64,000 bases of DNA from Neptuniibacter victor (lineage in GTDB: Bacteria; Pseudomonadota; Gammaproteobacteria; Pseudomonadales; Balneatricaceae), in the NCBI GenBank assembly GCA_027943745.1, contig AP025763.1, positions 2,666,001 to 2,730,000 on the forward strand. The letters run 5' to 3'. How positions within the stretch are numbered: position 1 is the first letter of the stretch; each line of letters opens with the position of its first letter. The notes under the pieces were generated by a model, which saw only the letters and a program-made list of their open reading frames with translations, was not told the origin of the DNA and did not search any database. Made by a program: the position numbers and the translations under genes. Below are positions 10,221-20,002 of the stretch, piece after piece.

Positions 10221-10526
10221 TCAATTTTTAATCTGTAAGTGAACGGGTAGCTGGGGCTCTTGCTCTATCAAGTCGATAAATAGATGATCAATATTGTCCG
10301 ACTCACCATTCATGACAGCCTTAACGGCAAGCAGGGCCTTCCTCACCTGTTCTGCCCGCTGCTCAGTTAAAACTTCTCTTGCGGTACCTAGAAAAACTAA
10401 TACCCAGGTTCCCTGCTCCTGTGGCCCTAGCAAAGAGAGATCGACGGTTTCATACTGATTATCCGTGCGGCATACAGCGACATTCCCCTCACAGCTTTGT
10501 ACCTGCATTGGAACCCCCAAACACAT
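10221..10526 (-). CDS. hupF: HupF, HypC-like hydrogenase chaperone
   Basis: This 101-residue HypC paralogue starts MCLGVPMQVQSCEG with the essential Cys2. It is longer than HypC through a C-terminal extension (EPQLPVHLQIKN). HupF works with HupK and protects the maturing large subunit under oxygen in rhizobia. Its start codon overlaps the hupD stop (TGATG), so the two are translationally coupled. Confidence 0.92.
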   Translation of the reverse strand: MCLGVPMQVQSCEGNVAVCRTDNQYETVDLSLLGPQEQGTWVLVFLGTAREVLTEQRAEQVRKALLAVKAVMNGESDNIDHLFIDLIEQEPQLPVHLQIKN

Positions 10527-11155
10527 CAGTCACATGCCTCATTTTTGTTGAGAAAACGAGGGTCACCTTTACGAAAAGCCTCCTCTTCGGCAGGGCGGCC
10601 CGCTTCATAGCACTGTATAGTTAATTCTTCAGGTGATAGGCCTTCTGACTTACCCTTGTGGGGAGTTGGGATAACTGAAAACTGAGCTAGATATTCCAAA
10701 GCAATATTAATCGCCGGCTCAATCTGTAATCGAACTTCATCTCGCAGGCTGCCACCAAAATCTTCCAACTCGACAGGCTGGCAACCTACCAATAGCAGCT
10801 CACTTGGATAATTTCCGGTGAACTCAGCCATGGCGAGTACTTCTTGAAAGCCGGTCTGATGAAGACTCATCTGTTTCGCCCCCATAAACTTGGGCACATC
10901 TTCATCATAGATTTTCTTTAAGGTGCCAGGTTCAAGGCCATAATCAATCGCATCGAACACCAGTAGAACATCAGCCGCCTGAACATGCTGAACGAGATAA
11001 ATACCTTGTGTACCGCCATCCATCAATCGGACATTATCAGGAAACCGATAACGCTCATTTAACGCTTCAACACAACGCACTCCAAAGCCTTCATCAGCCC
11101 ACAGCACATTACCAATACCCAAAATCAGGATATTTTTTTCACACGATTGCGACAT
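10526..11155 (-). CDS. hupD: HupD, hydrogenase large-subunit C-terminal endopeptidase
   Basis: HupD removes the C-terminal extension of the HupL precursor after nickel insertion. The 209-residue protein shows the nickel-probing residues of the family: Glu in GNVLWADEGFG, Asp in LVFDAIDYG and His in SLHQTGFQE. The segment ELLLVGCQPVELEDFGGSL is also typical. It is the first gene of the operon. HupV in this window ends exactly at the final His and has no extension to cut, so the substrate must be encoded elsewhere. Confidence 0.94.
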   Translation of the reverse strand: MSQSCEKNILILGIGNVLWADEGFGVRCVEALNERYRFPDNVRLMDGGTQGIYLVQHVQAADVLLVFDAIDYGLEPGTLKKIYDEDVPKFMGAKQMSLHQTGFQEVLAMAEFTGNYPSELLLVGCQPVELEDFGGSLRDEVRLQIEPAINIALEYLAQFSVIPTPHKGKSEGLSPEELTIQCYEAGRPAEEEAFRKGDPRFLNKNEACD

Positions 11156-11207
11156 TTGTTAGCGCCCAATATTATCTGTCAGTTTTATAATTGTTATCAC
11201 TAGCTAT

Positions 11208-11224
11208 AACAAAGAGCATGCCAA
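11208..11224 (-). promoter_or_regulatory. Candidate sigma-54 (-24/-12) promoter of the hup-hyp operon
   Basis: Read on the minus strand, this stretch is TTGGCATGCTCTTTGTT, close to the sigma-54 consensus TTGGCACNNNNNTTGCW, with one mismatch in each box. The -24 GG and the N5 spacing are right; the -12 GC is GT. It lies about 52 bp upstream of the hupD ATG. An NtrC-type activator (HupR) is encoded in the same operon, which makes a sigma-54 promoter plausible. Inferred by eye only. Confidence 0.4.
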
Positions 11225-11390
11225 CCACGCTGAATGTAGGAATACCTAGCCACTACAGGTGTTACGGCTAGGGTTACAATGATCAAGACAACAACAGATC
11301 GGAAAATATTATTACAGTTGTAAGAAAAATCGAAAGGAAAGTAACCGGATGAAAATTTAAAATGGCACTTGATCGAAGATCATACAATTC

Positions 11391-11399
11391 TGGTATAAT
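11391..11399 (+). promoter_or_regulatory. Extended -10 promoter (TGGTATAAT)
   Basis: A perfect TATAAT at 11394-11399 is preceded by TGG, an extended -10 element. A TTGATC at 11369-11374 is 19 bases away, too far to be a good -35, which fits an extended -10 promoter. It should drive the small gene at 11439 and possibly purC, divergently from the hup operon. Confidence 0.6.
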
Positions 11400-11438
11400 C
11401 CCCTTTTGATTTGTTGTTTCGGAGTAATCGCTAGAAGC

Positions 11439-11657
11439 ATGACTGAAGAAGAGATATTCGGTCGCCTCGCAACATTATCTACAGAGCAACTGGACGCTAT
11501 TCAGAACAATCTATTAGAGAAGGTTCGGGAAAAGGAAGCAAAACGAGAGCGACTCAAAAAGCTACCGCCACGAACATCCAACGATCTGGAAGCACTGGCT
11601 GACATGCAGGATTTAGATTTAAGCTCCCTTTTGCGAGACGCTAAGCGTTATACCTAA
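11439..11657 (+). CDS. Small charged protein of unknown function upstream of purC
   Basis: This 72-residue, highly charged and probably helical protein starts MTEEEIFGRLATLSTEQ and has a central Lys/Arg/Glu-rich stretch (EKVREKEAKRERLKKL), then an acidic tail. No signal peptide, membrane segment or cysteine is visible. I choose the ATG at 11439 because the upstream in-frame Met at 11406 begins too near the promoter's expected start point. It lies 86 bp before purC in the same direction. I do not recognise a family; its codon-like structure and position downstream of a good promoter support it as real. Confidence 0.6.
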   Translation: MTEEEIFGRLATLSTEQLDAIQNNLLEKVREKEAKRERLKKLPPRTSNDLEALADMQDLDLSSLLRDAKRYT

Positions 11658-11743
11658 GCAAAAGTGATCTATTTATAATGGGGCTGTAAATAACTTATGG
11701 CCCTCACCTACTGATTTAAAGAACAGATACAGGACATATATCA

Positions 11744-12847
11744 ATGAGTCTTGCTGATAAAGTATTGGCTGTTAATAACGATCTTCCTATTCGCACTGAA
11801 CAACCGGTACATAGCGGTAAAGTTCGGTCTGTCTATTGGCTAACTGCTGAAGATAGTAAACGCTTAATTAAAGAGAAAGGTTACAACGTCCATGAGGATG
11901 CTGAACTTGCGGTGATGGTTATCAGTGACCGTATCTCTGCGTTTGAATGTATCTGGACAGGCGAAGGCGGCATGAAAGGCGTACCAGGTAAAGGCGCTGC
12001 GCTTAACGCTATCTCTAATCACTGGTTCAAACTCTTCCGTGAGCATGGATTAGCCGACAGCCATATTCTTGATATCCCTCACCCGCTGGTTTGGATTGTT
12101 CAAAAAGCAAAACCAGTCATGATCGAAGCGATCTGCCGCCAGTATATTACTGGATCAATGTGGCGTTCATATGGTAAAGGTGAACGTGAGTTCTGTGGTA
12201 TTCAGATTGCCGAAGGTCTTGAAAAAGATCAGAAACTTCCTGAGCTACTAATCACGCCTTCAACCAAAGGGATCTTAACCGGCATCCCAGGTGTTCCTGA
12301 AATTGATGATGTAAACATTACACGTGATGACATCACGAACAATTTCGAAGCGTTCCAATTCCGTACGCAAGATGACATCGCCCAATATGAGAAATTGCTC
12401 AAGGAAGGCTTTGATGTCATTAGCGATGAGCTTGAAAAGCTAGACCAAGTCTTTGTCGATACCAAGTTTGAATTTGGCTACGTAACGGATGCCGAAGGTA
12501 AAGAAAAACTCATCTATATGGATGAAGTTGGTACGCCAGACTCATCTCGTATCTGGGACGGCCCTGCTTACCGCGAAGGCAAAGTGGTTGAAAACTCTAA
12601 AGAAGTTTTCCGCCAAGAACTGCTTAACCATTTCCCAGATGCCGATATTTTGGTCAACAAAGATCGCATGGAAGAACGCTATGCACTCGCTCGTGAAAAC
12701 GAACTGCCTGCTACGCTAATCCAAAAAGTATCCGATACTTACGTGGGTATCGCTGAAAAGATCACTGGCGAGAAACTCGCTCAGTCTGATAACCCTAAAG
12801 CAGAAATTATCGATATTCTTAGCCGCGAATACGCGCTAATCGACTAA
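11744..12847 (+). CDS. purC: PurC, SAICAR synthase
   Basis: PurC condenses CAIR with aspartate using ATP to form SAICAR in purine synthesis. The 367-residue protein is the long form found in several gammaproteobacteria, rather than the roughly 237-residue E. coli type. Signatures include the N-terminal [40 protein letters not shown] and the C-terminal [17 protein letters not shown] block containing the SAICAR synthetase signature. A strong terminator follows the stop by 18 bp. Confidence 0.96.
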   Translation: MSLADKVLAVNNDLPIRTEQPVHSGKVRSVYWLTAEDSKRLIKEKGYNVHEDAELAVMVISDRISAFECIWTGEGGMKGVPGKGAALNAISNHWFKLFREHGLADSHILDIPHPLVWIVQKAKPVMIEAICRQYITGSMWRSYGKGEREFCGIQIAEGLEKDQKLPELLITPSTKGILTGIPGVPEIDDVNITRDDITNNFEAFQFRTQDDIAQYEKLLKEGFDVISDELEKLDQVFVDTKFEFGYVTDAEGKEKLIYMDEVGTPDSSRIWDGPAYREGKVVENSKEVFRQELLNHFPDADILVNKDRMEERYALARENELPATLIQKVSDTYVGIAEKITGEKLAQSDNPKAEIIDILSREYALID

Positions 12848-12864
12848 ATCAAACCTGCTTCAAT

Positions 12865-12896
12865 AAAAAAACGCCAGTGCTTACTGGCGTTTTTTT
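12865..12896 (+). terminator. Rho-independent terminator after purC
   Basis: A perfect stem AACGCCAGT / ACTGGCGTT with loop GCTT is followed by seven T residues and preceded by a run of A. It can act in both directions, but it mainly ends purC. Confidence 0.92.
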
Positions 12897-12933
12897 ATGC
12901 TTAAAGCTAACAATGACTTCGTAACCTGCCCTG

Positions 12934-15173
12934 CTAAGTAATTCTCACACAGTTCTTACCATCACTCTTAGCGTGATACATCGCCTTATCCGCACGACTC
13001 ACCCAATGCTCAATGCTTTCACCATGCTGATGCTGAGCCACGCCAAAACTACATGTCACTCTTTTAGGCAAACCAAACCGATGGCTACTCACCTCTTTAC
13101 GAAACTTCTCAGCAATTTTATGGGCATCATCAAGATCAGTCTCTAACATTAAGAAAAGAAACTCCTCCCCTCCCCAACGACCAAACCGATCAGTCTTTCG
13201 CGATAACCCTGTTATCAGCTTAGCCAACGAGATCAGCACTTTATCACCTGTTTCATGACCAAGGCTGTCGTTAATCTGCTTAAAGTCATCAATATCAAAG
13301 AAAAGCAGCGATAGGGTCCAGTTGTGCCTTTCAGCCAATTCAACAAAAGCTTCTAACTCAGACCTTAATTTGTGACGACTGAGAATACCGGTGAGTGCAT
13401 CTTTCTCAGCAATTGTTTTCAGCATTTTGCTATAAGATAAGACACTAAGATAACGGTATAATCCAAAGATCGATAATATTGCACCGCCGCCCAAAATAAT
13501 CCAAATCAACGTGTAATCAACCGTATGCTTATACTCAATCATCAACCAACGATTATAGATCTCCTCATGTTCCTCTGGCGTAATCGTCGCGATAGATTTA
13601 TTAAGTATGTTAGCTAAGTACGGTGATCCTTTGGTAATCGCAATGCTGATATCCCAGCTATCACGCAGCTCATCACTAATAGCAATATCGGGTATCTGGA
13701 ACTCTTTCAACACATGAGCAATATTGGCATCAGCCCCTGCATAACCATCTATCTTACTCGCCTGCAACATACGCAGACCTTCCACATTTTGACCCACCCC
13801 AACCAATGTCATCGTTGGATAGCGATCAGCCAAAATATCATGAAATGCAGACTTTTCGATCACCCCTATTTTCATACCCGCAATACGTTTTTCAGTATTC
13901 TCCGAAGCCGTGGCAATAACCGCAGGAATACTGATATAAGGCTTTGTAAAATCTAAATATTCACTTCGTCCAACAGTCTGCATAGCACCGGCTATCAGCT
14001 CACATCTACCTGTGCGTGCAAACTTTAAAGTTTCCTCCCAGGTACGCGATGGCACTACTTCAAAATCAAGCCCAACTTTAGCTGTGATAAGCTGAAGATA
14101 GTCCGCAATCATCCCTGTATGCTTTCCTTCCCAATACGATTCAAAGGGATACCAATCTGGATTTATACAGACTTTCACGCGTACATTCTGATCAATAAAA
14201 CTTTGTTCAGCCTGGCTTAAACGATAGATATTACTTGGTGGGCGGTAGATAAAATCTGAAAAATCATAGCCAAGAAAAATACTGCCGGTAATGAGATACA
14301 CTTGCGCCATCTCATTAAACTTATTAATCGCTAATGTGCCAAAATTGCCATTACGATCAAACGCTAATTTCCTTAACTCTTCGCCTTCAAAATAAGGGCA
14401 GGCAGCGTCTTACTCTGACTATTGTATCTGTCGAAAATGATCTGGGCTGTTTCTTCAATATTTTCGAATGCGTACAGCCAACCGCGGATAGATGCTCGGT
14501 AAAAACGATCGGTAATCTCAGGATTCTGTTGTATATACTCACGCGAGCTGAATAAAATATCAGAATACATATCAAACCCGTAATCTTTAGGATGGATCAC
14601 ATTGTAATCAACCCCTTTCAATTCCATTTGATAAGGTTCATTTGATATATACGAGGCCATCGCCTCTGTCTTACCATCTATCAAATCTTGTACGTTATAA
14701 CTATGTTCCTGCTGATTAAAGTCGGAAACCGTAATGCCCGCTTGCAGGAGCATCGCAATGATCTCACCCACCTTTTTAGCATCATTGGTGATCATCACAT
14801 CTCTGTCTTTTAGATCAGACGAGAGTAAAACCCCTGAATCTTTGCGTGTTAGAAGCATTAATGGCGATTGCTGATACGCCGCAAAAAGCGCGACAACATC
14901 GGCGCCTGCGTTTTTGTCGATTAACAGTGATGTGCGAGCAACACCAAACTGGCTATTGCCTTGAACAATCTCGTCAACCAGATCAATACCAAAATCAAAT
15001 TCTTTTAGTGATACTTCCAGTCCTTCTTCTGCATAAAAACCTTTCTCAATCGCCATGTAATATCCAGCAAATTGAAATTGGTGCTTCCATAACAACTGTA
15101 CACTTATCGCTTCTTTCGCTGAAACGAAGCCACAAAAAAATAGCAAAACCAAGCCCCACAGAGCTAACCGCAT
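12934..15173 (-). pseudogene. Frameshifted sensor diguanylate cyclase (NMT1/THI5-like + SBP_bac_3 + GGDEF)
   Basis: Two adjacent reading frames, 15173-14373 and 14310-12934, together form one protein. The first part has a signal peptide, then an NMT1/THI5-like periplasmic domain (LLWKHQFQFAGYYMAIEKGFY). The second has an SBP_bac_3 domain (VCINPDWYPFESYWEGKHTGM), one membrane helix and a GGDEF domain with RWGGEEF and an inhibitory site RKTD. The second frame is open upstream of its first Met back to about 14400, and reads EGEELRKLAFDRNGNFG, the expected end of the NMT1 domain. One lost T near 14391-14397 (CTTTAT to CTTAT on the minus strand) would explain the break. Real pseudogene or sequencing error cannot be told apart. 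Confidence 0.85.
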
Positions 15174-15592
15174 GTGACAATCCTTAAAACAACAGTTCCA
15201 TCCATTTTCAATTGTAGATCACGATCACCGAGCCCGATATACAATTTAAGTATTCCTTTTGAAAACGCTATCACTTACGTTCAAATACTAATAACAAAAA
15301 TATTCAGCCTTCATTAAGCTAGCCTGACAATTAATTATCATTCACTAATTAACTGTTTGTAAAACAACCACTTTTAACCATTTGATTAAATAACGGACAT
15401 AAATACTCAATTATTTTCATAATTCGCAATAAAAGATAGTTGTAATAAAAACCCCAACAGCTATAACTATATATAACGGATTGACGCAGTACCGTGGGGG
15501 TTACTGTTAGCCTATTTAGGCTGGCCAGGGATCGAACATTTCTTGTTCTAGGCGCTATTACACATTCTTACCGAAAGGTATGGGGACAAGAG
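15174..15592. other. Intergenic leader upstream of the chemoreceptor
   Basis: This is an AT-rich 419-bp gap between the divergent diguanylate cyclase and the chemoreceptor. A weak promoter candidate is TTGTAA at 15440-15445 with TATAAC at 15462-15467 (16-bp spacer). Downstream, the would-be leader contains a small hairpin with an AGCC/GGCT stem near 15508-15521 and a TACC-GAAA-GGTA tetraloop hairpin near 15569-15580, just before the ribosome binding region. I could not match it to a known riboswitch. Confidence 0.35.
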
Positions 15593-17128
15593 ATGTTGTT
15601 AAGTAAGTTAAGTATTCGCAGTAAACTACTGCTCATATCGATTTTGCCCATCATTGGCATTATCTTGATCATCGCGTCATCACTATCGGAATTAAAAACC
15701 TCAGACGACGGTGTCGGCAGAATTTACGAAGACCGTGTCGTACCATTAGAAGACCTAAAGTTAATCGCAGATAATTACGCTGTCTTTGTCATTGATGCTG
15801 TTAACAAAGCCAATGCTGGAATTATGACTGGCTCTGAGGCGCTAACAGGCATCCAAAAAGCACGCAAAGAGATTAGTGACAAGTGGCAGAAATATATGGC
15901 CACAACACTCACCACTGAAGAAGCTCAACTGGCTAAAGAAGCTGAAACACTCTTTATTCCAGCCAATCAATCCTTAGACAAGCTCGAAAACGCTTTCAGA
16001 AATATAGGTTCGGGCAATGTAGCAGGATTACTCAATAACTATGATGGTCCACTTTATGACACCATCGACCCTATTGGTGAGAAGATAGCTGAACTCATAA
16101 GTTTACAGTTAAGAGTTGCCGGAGAAGAACGTCAAACCATTGAAGCAGCTTACAACAATGCACTCATTTTTATGGGGGTTTTGGGTCTGGGCGTTATTCT
16201 GGTCTTAGCCATTCTAAGCAAGCTGATCTATACCTCTATCCGTACACCTCTCGATGCGCTGGATAGTGCGATGAAAGAGGTCGCTGAATCATCTGACCTT
16301 ACCGCATCGGTTTCTGTATCAGGCACCGATGAGCTTGCCGTGATGGGCGGTAACTTTAATACCATGATCGACCACCAGCGCGAGCTTATCGGTGATATTG
16401 GTAATGCCACGCATCAACTCGCTGCAGCTGCGGAAGAGATGTCCTCCATCAGCACCCAAGCCACAGGCAGTATCAATAATCAACGCTTAGAGATTGAGCA
16501 AGTGGCCAGCGCAATGAACGAGATGGTCTCAACCTCACAAGATGTGGCAACCAATGCTGAACATGCCGATAGCCAAGCGAAAGTGATGCTGGATCAAGCA
16601 GAACAAGGCAATAACATTGTATCTTCTGCGGTGTCTTCAACCAATGCTCTCGTTGGTAACGTAGCAGAAGTATCCGAGCGCATAAGAGCGGTAGAAAATG
16701 ATAGCGAAAGCATCGGCTCTATTATCGGTGTAATTAATGATATCGCTGAACAGACCAACCTACTGGCACTGAACGCGGCAATCGAGGCTGCTCGTGCAGG
16801 TGATCAAGGCCGAGGCTTCGCCGTTGTAGCGGACGAAGTAAGAACCTTAGCACAACGTACTCAGCAGTCGACTACTGAGATTCAAAACGCTATCGAGCGC
16901 CTACAATCAGGTACGCGCACCGCTGTGACAGCGATGGAGCAAAGCCAGCAAGAAGCCGAATTAGCCGGTGGTAAAGCGGCCGAGGCAGGTGAAGCTCTGC
17001 AAGGGATATCAGAAGCGGTTGGTATGATTACCGATATGAACACTCATATCGCATCAGCCAGTGAGGAGCAAACCAGTGTAGCTGAAGAGATTAACCGATC
17101 TCTGGTCGCTATCAACGATGCCTCCTAA
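15593..17128 (+). CDS. Methyl-accepting chemotaxis protein, truncated by an in-frame ochre codon
   Basis: This chemoreceptor has an N-terminal TM, a periplasmic four-helix sensor, a second TM near residue 190 and a HAMP. The signalling hairpin carries the tip motif [20 protein letters not shown] and [15 protein letters not shown]. The ATG at 15593 fits the usual start ([14 protein letters not shown]); an in-frame ATG at 15494 would add 33 atypical residues. The stop at 17126-17128 is premature: the same frame continues ESSEGATQISAASEELSRL... to a second stop at 17225-17227. That adds 32 residues with the normal end of this receptor class, so codon 512 is a nonsense change. The truncated product keeps the CheA/CheW contact region. 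Confidence 0.88.
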   Translation: MLLSKLSIRSKLLLISILPIIGIILIIASSLSELKTSDDGVGRIYEDRVVPLEDLKLIADNYAVFVIDAVNKANAGIMTGSEALTGIQKARKEISDKWQKYMATTLTTEEAQLAKEAETLFIPANQSLDKLENAFRNIGSGNVAGLLNNYDGPLYDTIDPIGEKIAELISLQLRVAGEERQTIEAAYNNALIFMGVLGLGVILVLAILSKLIYTSIRTPLDALDSAMKEVAESSDLTASVSVSGTDELAVMGGNFNTMIDHQRELIGDIGNATHQLAAAAEEMSSISTQATGSINNQRLEIEQVASAMNEMVSTSQDVATNAEHADSQAKVMLDQAEQGNNIVSSAVSSTNALVGNVAEVSERIRAVENDSESIGSIIGVINDIAEQTNLLALNAAIEAARAGDQGRGFAVVADEVRTLAQRTQQSTTEIQNAIERLQSGTRTAVTAMEQSQQEAELAGGKAAEAGEALQGISEAVGMITDMNTHIASASEEQTSVAEEINRSLVAINDAS

Positions 17129-17251
17129 GAGTCATCTGAAGGAGCAACACAAATCTCCGCAGCCAGTGAAGAGCTTTCGCGTTTAGCAGCGGATCTAAAT
17201 GGCAAAGTGAGCCAGTTTAAAACCTAACTCACTTTACCTACGATAGTAATC

Positions 17252-17279
17252 AAAACCTCCGGCTTATCCGGAGGTTTCT
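17252..17279 (+). terminator. Rho-independent terminator after the chemoreceptor
   Basis: The stem AACCTCCGG / CCGGAGGTT with loop CTTAT is followed by a T-rich tract. It lies 25 bp after the restored chemoreceptor stop at 17225-17227, which supports that later stop as the original gene end. Confidence 0.85.
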
Positions 17280-17311
17280 TGTTTAAGGCTTCTTGTTTAA
17301 AGGATCGTATT

Positions 17312-17638
17312 TTGTTTACTGCTTATCATGCACATGTGTACTTTGATGCAAACACCCTCGCCCAAGCTGAACAGTTGTGCCTAGAGGCGTCTGAGCAGTT
17401 TTTGCTTACGATGGGTAGAGTTCACCAAAAACCTGTTGGGCCGCATCCTAGCTGGAGCTGTCAGCTTGCCTTTAAATCTGAAGAGTTTGCCTCACTTGTT
17501 CCTTGGCTTAATCGTCATCGCGCTGGTCTAACGGTGTTAATTCATCCAGTTACCGAGGACGACTTAAAGGATCACCGAGACTATGCCATGTGGTTAGGCC
17601 AGTCTGAAAAACTGGATCTATCCATTTTTGGTGGTTAG
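17312..17638 (+). CDS. DOPA 4,5-dioxygenase family protein
   Basis: This small protein of about 108 residues matches the DOPA 4,5-dioxygenase family of ring-cleaving non-haem iron enzymes. The family motifs are YHAHVYFD near the start, PVGPHPSW in the middle, and HPVTEDDLKDH followed by AMWLG near the end, supplying conserved His residues. I choose the TTG at 17312 because AAGGA lies 7 bases before it. Longer starts run into the terminator at 17252-17279. The natural substrate of the bacterial members is not known. It is convergent with the patatin gene, 9 bp apart. Confidence 0.82.
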   Translation: MFTAYHAHVYFDANTLAQAEQLCLEASEQFLLTMGRVHQKPVGPHPSWSCQLAFKSEEFASLVPWLNRHRAGLTVLIHPVTEDDLKDHRDYAMWLGQSEKLDLSIFGG

Positions 17639-17647
17639 AAATAACGT

Positions 17648-18532
17648 TTACAGGCGATGCATATCAAGAAAATGACGTGCTCGCTGCGCGCCTAATTCTA
17701 TAACCGGCGCAGCTTTATGAAATTCGAGAATTCCACAGGCATTACGCGGTATCTCTATAAGAAAATCGGGAGGATATGCCGCTAGTTTTTGTCTCGCTAT
17801 ACTTCCCTGCATAGAATCAAACGCTTGGTTTGCGACATCATACATACTCACCGAACGCGCCTCTTCCTGATCACCTTTATACAGCCGCTCAATAAAACTA
17901 TGCACTTTTTCTCTAAATCCTGAATCTGCCGGCTCTTCTTGATCGTGCGCAGATGAAAACAGATCCTGCTCAACTGGCGCGCCTAAATTGACAGCGATCG
18001 TATGCTCAGTTCGATCATGAAACGTTGGCGCTATTGGAACCGGATTAAGAATACCGCCATCAACTAAAAAGGCACCTTGATAGGCGACCGGAGAAAAGAA
18101 TAAAGGCAGGGAGATCGACGCGCGTATCGCATCAAATAAAGAGCCGGAACTTATCCAGACCTCTTTCTCTTCATCAATATTGGCGGCAACTGCAGTAAAA
18201 CGGATAGGGAGATCCTCGATTTTACGATCACCCACCAGCTCAATAAGTGTCTCGATAATTTTATCACCCTTCACCAAACCATCTGGCCGCCATGTAAGAT
18301 CCAACAAACTAAGAATATCGCTGCGATCAATCGCTCGAACCCAAGCTTCAAACTCAGGCAGTTTTCCAGCAGCATAAACACCACCGATCAATGCACCGAT
18401 TGAGCAACCTGAAATAGACTCTATATGATAACCGGCTTTGCTAAGCTCATTGATAATACCTATATGAGCTAAACCTCTAGCGCCCCCACTGCCCAATACA
18501 AGCGAAATTGACTTACTATCGATATTTTCCAC
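17648..18532 (-). CDS. Patatin-like phospholipase (RssA type)
   Basis: This 294-residue patatin-family acyl hydrolase has the Ser-Asp dyad. The oxyanion loop is GSGGARG (about residues 14-20), the nucleophile elbow GCSIG, and the catalytic Asp is in VDGGILNPVP. No signal peptide is present, so it is probably cytoplasmic or membrane-associated. It lies 20 bp downstream of hupV on the same strand and is probably the last gene of the hydrogen-sensor operon. There is no known link between patatins and hydrogen sensing, so the operon placement may be incidental. Confidence 0.9.
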   Translation of the reverse strand: MENIDSKSISLVLGSGGARGLAHIGIINELSKAGYHIESISGCSIGALIGGVYAAGKLPEFEAWVRAIDRSDILSLLDLTWRPDGLVKGDKIIETLIELVGDRKIEDLPIRFTAVAANIDEEKEVWISSGSLFDAIRASISLPLFFSPVAYQGAFLVDGGILNPVPIAPTFHDRTEHTIAVNLGAPVEQDLFSSAHDQEEPADSGFREKVHSFIERLYKGDQEEARSVSMYDVANQAFDSMQGSIARQKLAAYPPDFLIEIPRNACGILEFHKAAPVIELGAQRARHFLDMHRL

Positions 18533-18552
18533 ACTACATCCCTATATCCGTT

Positions 18553-20001
18553 TTAATGCACAGTACAGACCATGCAAGGATCAAACGATCGAACTATATG
18601 CTGAACCGAGACGGGCTCTTTTTCACCGTCTAACACAGGCGCTCCGACCAAAGCCTGCTCTAAAGCGCCGGGGATCGCTTGCTCATCACGCGGTGAAAAA
18701 TTCCACGTCGTCGGGGCAATAATTTGATAGTTACTTATTTTCCCTTTACTCACCTTGAGCCAATGCCCCAAGCTGCCACGAGCCGCTTCTACCATCCCAA
18801 CACCGCTGCCCTCTTGCGGTAATTCTGCAGTCAGGCAAAAGTCGGCACTAGGATCTAATTGCTGTGCCCACAATTGCATTTGAGGAATAACAATGGCCAA
18901 TTCAAGCATACGGGCGATCATTCGGCTTTCAACATTAGCCCCCTGCTGTTCAACAAGATCCATGATCAAAGGGTGCCCGTTAATCAGTTGACGAGCCAAA
19001 GCTCCCACCTCAACAACGTGGCGATTAAGGCGCGGCGCTTTACACCATGTATACGCCTCAGGGTTATCTAAGGATGGTTCGGTCAAACCACTCTCAGGGT
19101 GTTGTGGCCTATCCCCTTCCATCCAAGAAAAGGCCATATCTTCAGTAATATGCTGGGGCAATAAAGGCTGCAACTCACCTTGAATATACGCTCCCTCAGC
19201 AAATAGTTTTTGACCTTGCAGAGGATAATTTCCAAAGCTTAGAAAATTCCCTTTACCACGACCTAATGCTGAAAGATTTAAGTCTTCGCTAATATGTAGA
19301 AACGCCCTAAAATCACTCTGGGTCCAATGTTCTTTTGCACGCCAAGCCTGTAAAGCAGCGAGAGAATCGATAGCAGCAACCTCTTCGAGATCCGCACCAA
19401 ACAAGTGTTGTTCTAAATAGCGTCGAAAAGCGGCAATAATAGCCAGCAAACGTATCCGCTCTTGCGCTTCAATAGGTTTCGCCGTCCCGCCGGGCTGTAT
19501 GCTTAACGTATGCGGCCATTTACCCGCCATTATTCCCATAAGATGAAGAAACTCAGAACGCGCCGGTAACATGGTATTAACTGAACGCCCCTCTTTTGCT
19601 TTAAAGCGCACTTTTGCTTCGGCAAACCAATCCTTATCGCGGTAAACATCACGGCAAAAATCGGGCATAAAGAACAGGTAAAAATGCGTCAACAAGTCCG
19701 TCATATTTTCATTGGCCAAGACCAAATTCGTCGCCAATTCACCGTTCGCAGGCACCTCAACTTGGGCTAAATCAGCCAGTGCTTTTGCACAGGCAACCGA
19801 TTGACTAACGGAACAGATACCGCAAATTCGAGGGGTGTAAACCAATGCATCCATCGGTGATTGCCCCTGCATAATTCGCTCGAAACCACGAAAGAGAGGC
19901 GAGTTAACTTGGGCACTTTTTACAACACCCTGCTCAATATCTAGATTAACTTCTAAATCACCCTCAACCCGATTAAATGGGCCAACAACAATACGGCTCA
20001 T
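18553..20001 (-). CDS. hupV: HupV/HoxC, large subunit of the regulatory (H2-sensing) [NiFe] hydrogenase
   Basis: This 482-residue [NiFe] large subunit binds the active site through PRICGICSVSQ near the N-terminus and DPCMVCTVH at the extreme C-terminus. The protein ends exactly at that His, with no cleavable extension. This is the hallmark of the cytoplasmic H2-sensing HupUV/HoxBC class, as opposed to the catalytic uptake enzyme. The start follows the hupU stop by 1 bp. Together with HupT and HupR it forms the known H2-sensing cascade. The operon order hupT-hupU-hupV matches Rhodobacter capsulatus. Confidence 0.94.
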   Translation of the reverse strand: MSRIVVGPFNRVEGDLEVNLDIEQGVVKSAQVNSPLFRGFERIMQGQSPMDALVYTPRICGICSVSQSVACAKALADLAQVEVPANGELATNLVLANENMTDLLTHFYLFFMPDFCRDVYRDKDWFAEAKVRFKAKEGRSVNTMLPARSEFLHLMGIMAGKWPHTLSIQPGGTAKPIEAQERIRLLAIIAAFRRYLEQHLFGADLEEVAAIDSLAALQAWRAKEHWTQSDFRAFLHISEDLNLSALGRGKGNFLSFGNYPLQGQKLFAEGAYIQGELQPLLPQHITEDMAFSWMEGDRPQHPESGLTEPSLDNPEAYTWCKAPRLNRHVVEVGALARQLINGHPLIMDLVEQQGANVESRMIARMLELAIVIPQMQLWAQQLDPSADFCLTAELPQEGSGVGMVEAARGSLGHWLKVSKGKISNYQIIAPTTWNFSPRDEQAIPGALEQALVGAPVLDGEKEPVSVQHIVRSFDPCMVCTVH

Positions 20002-20002
20002 A

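Noticed and set aside
15480-15592. c-di-GMP-I (GEMM) riboswitch upstream of the chemoreceptor
   Set aside because: The conserved core (GCAAAGCC and the tetraloop-receptor order) is not found; only loose hairpins remain.
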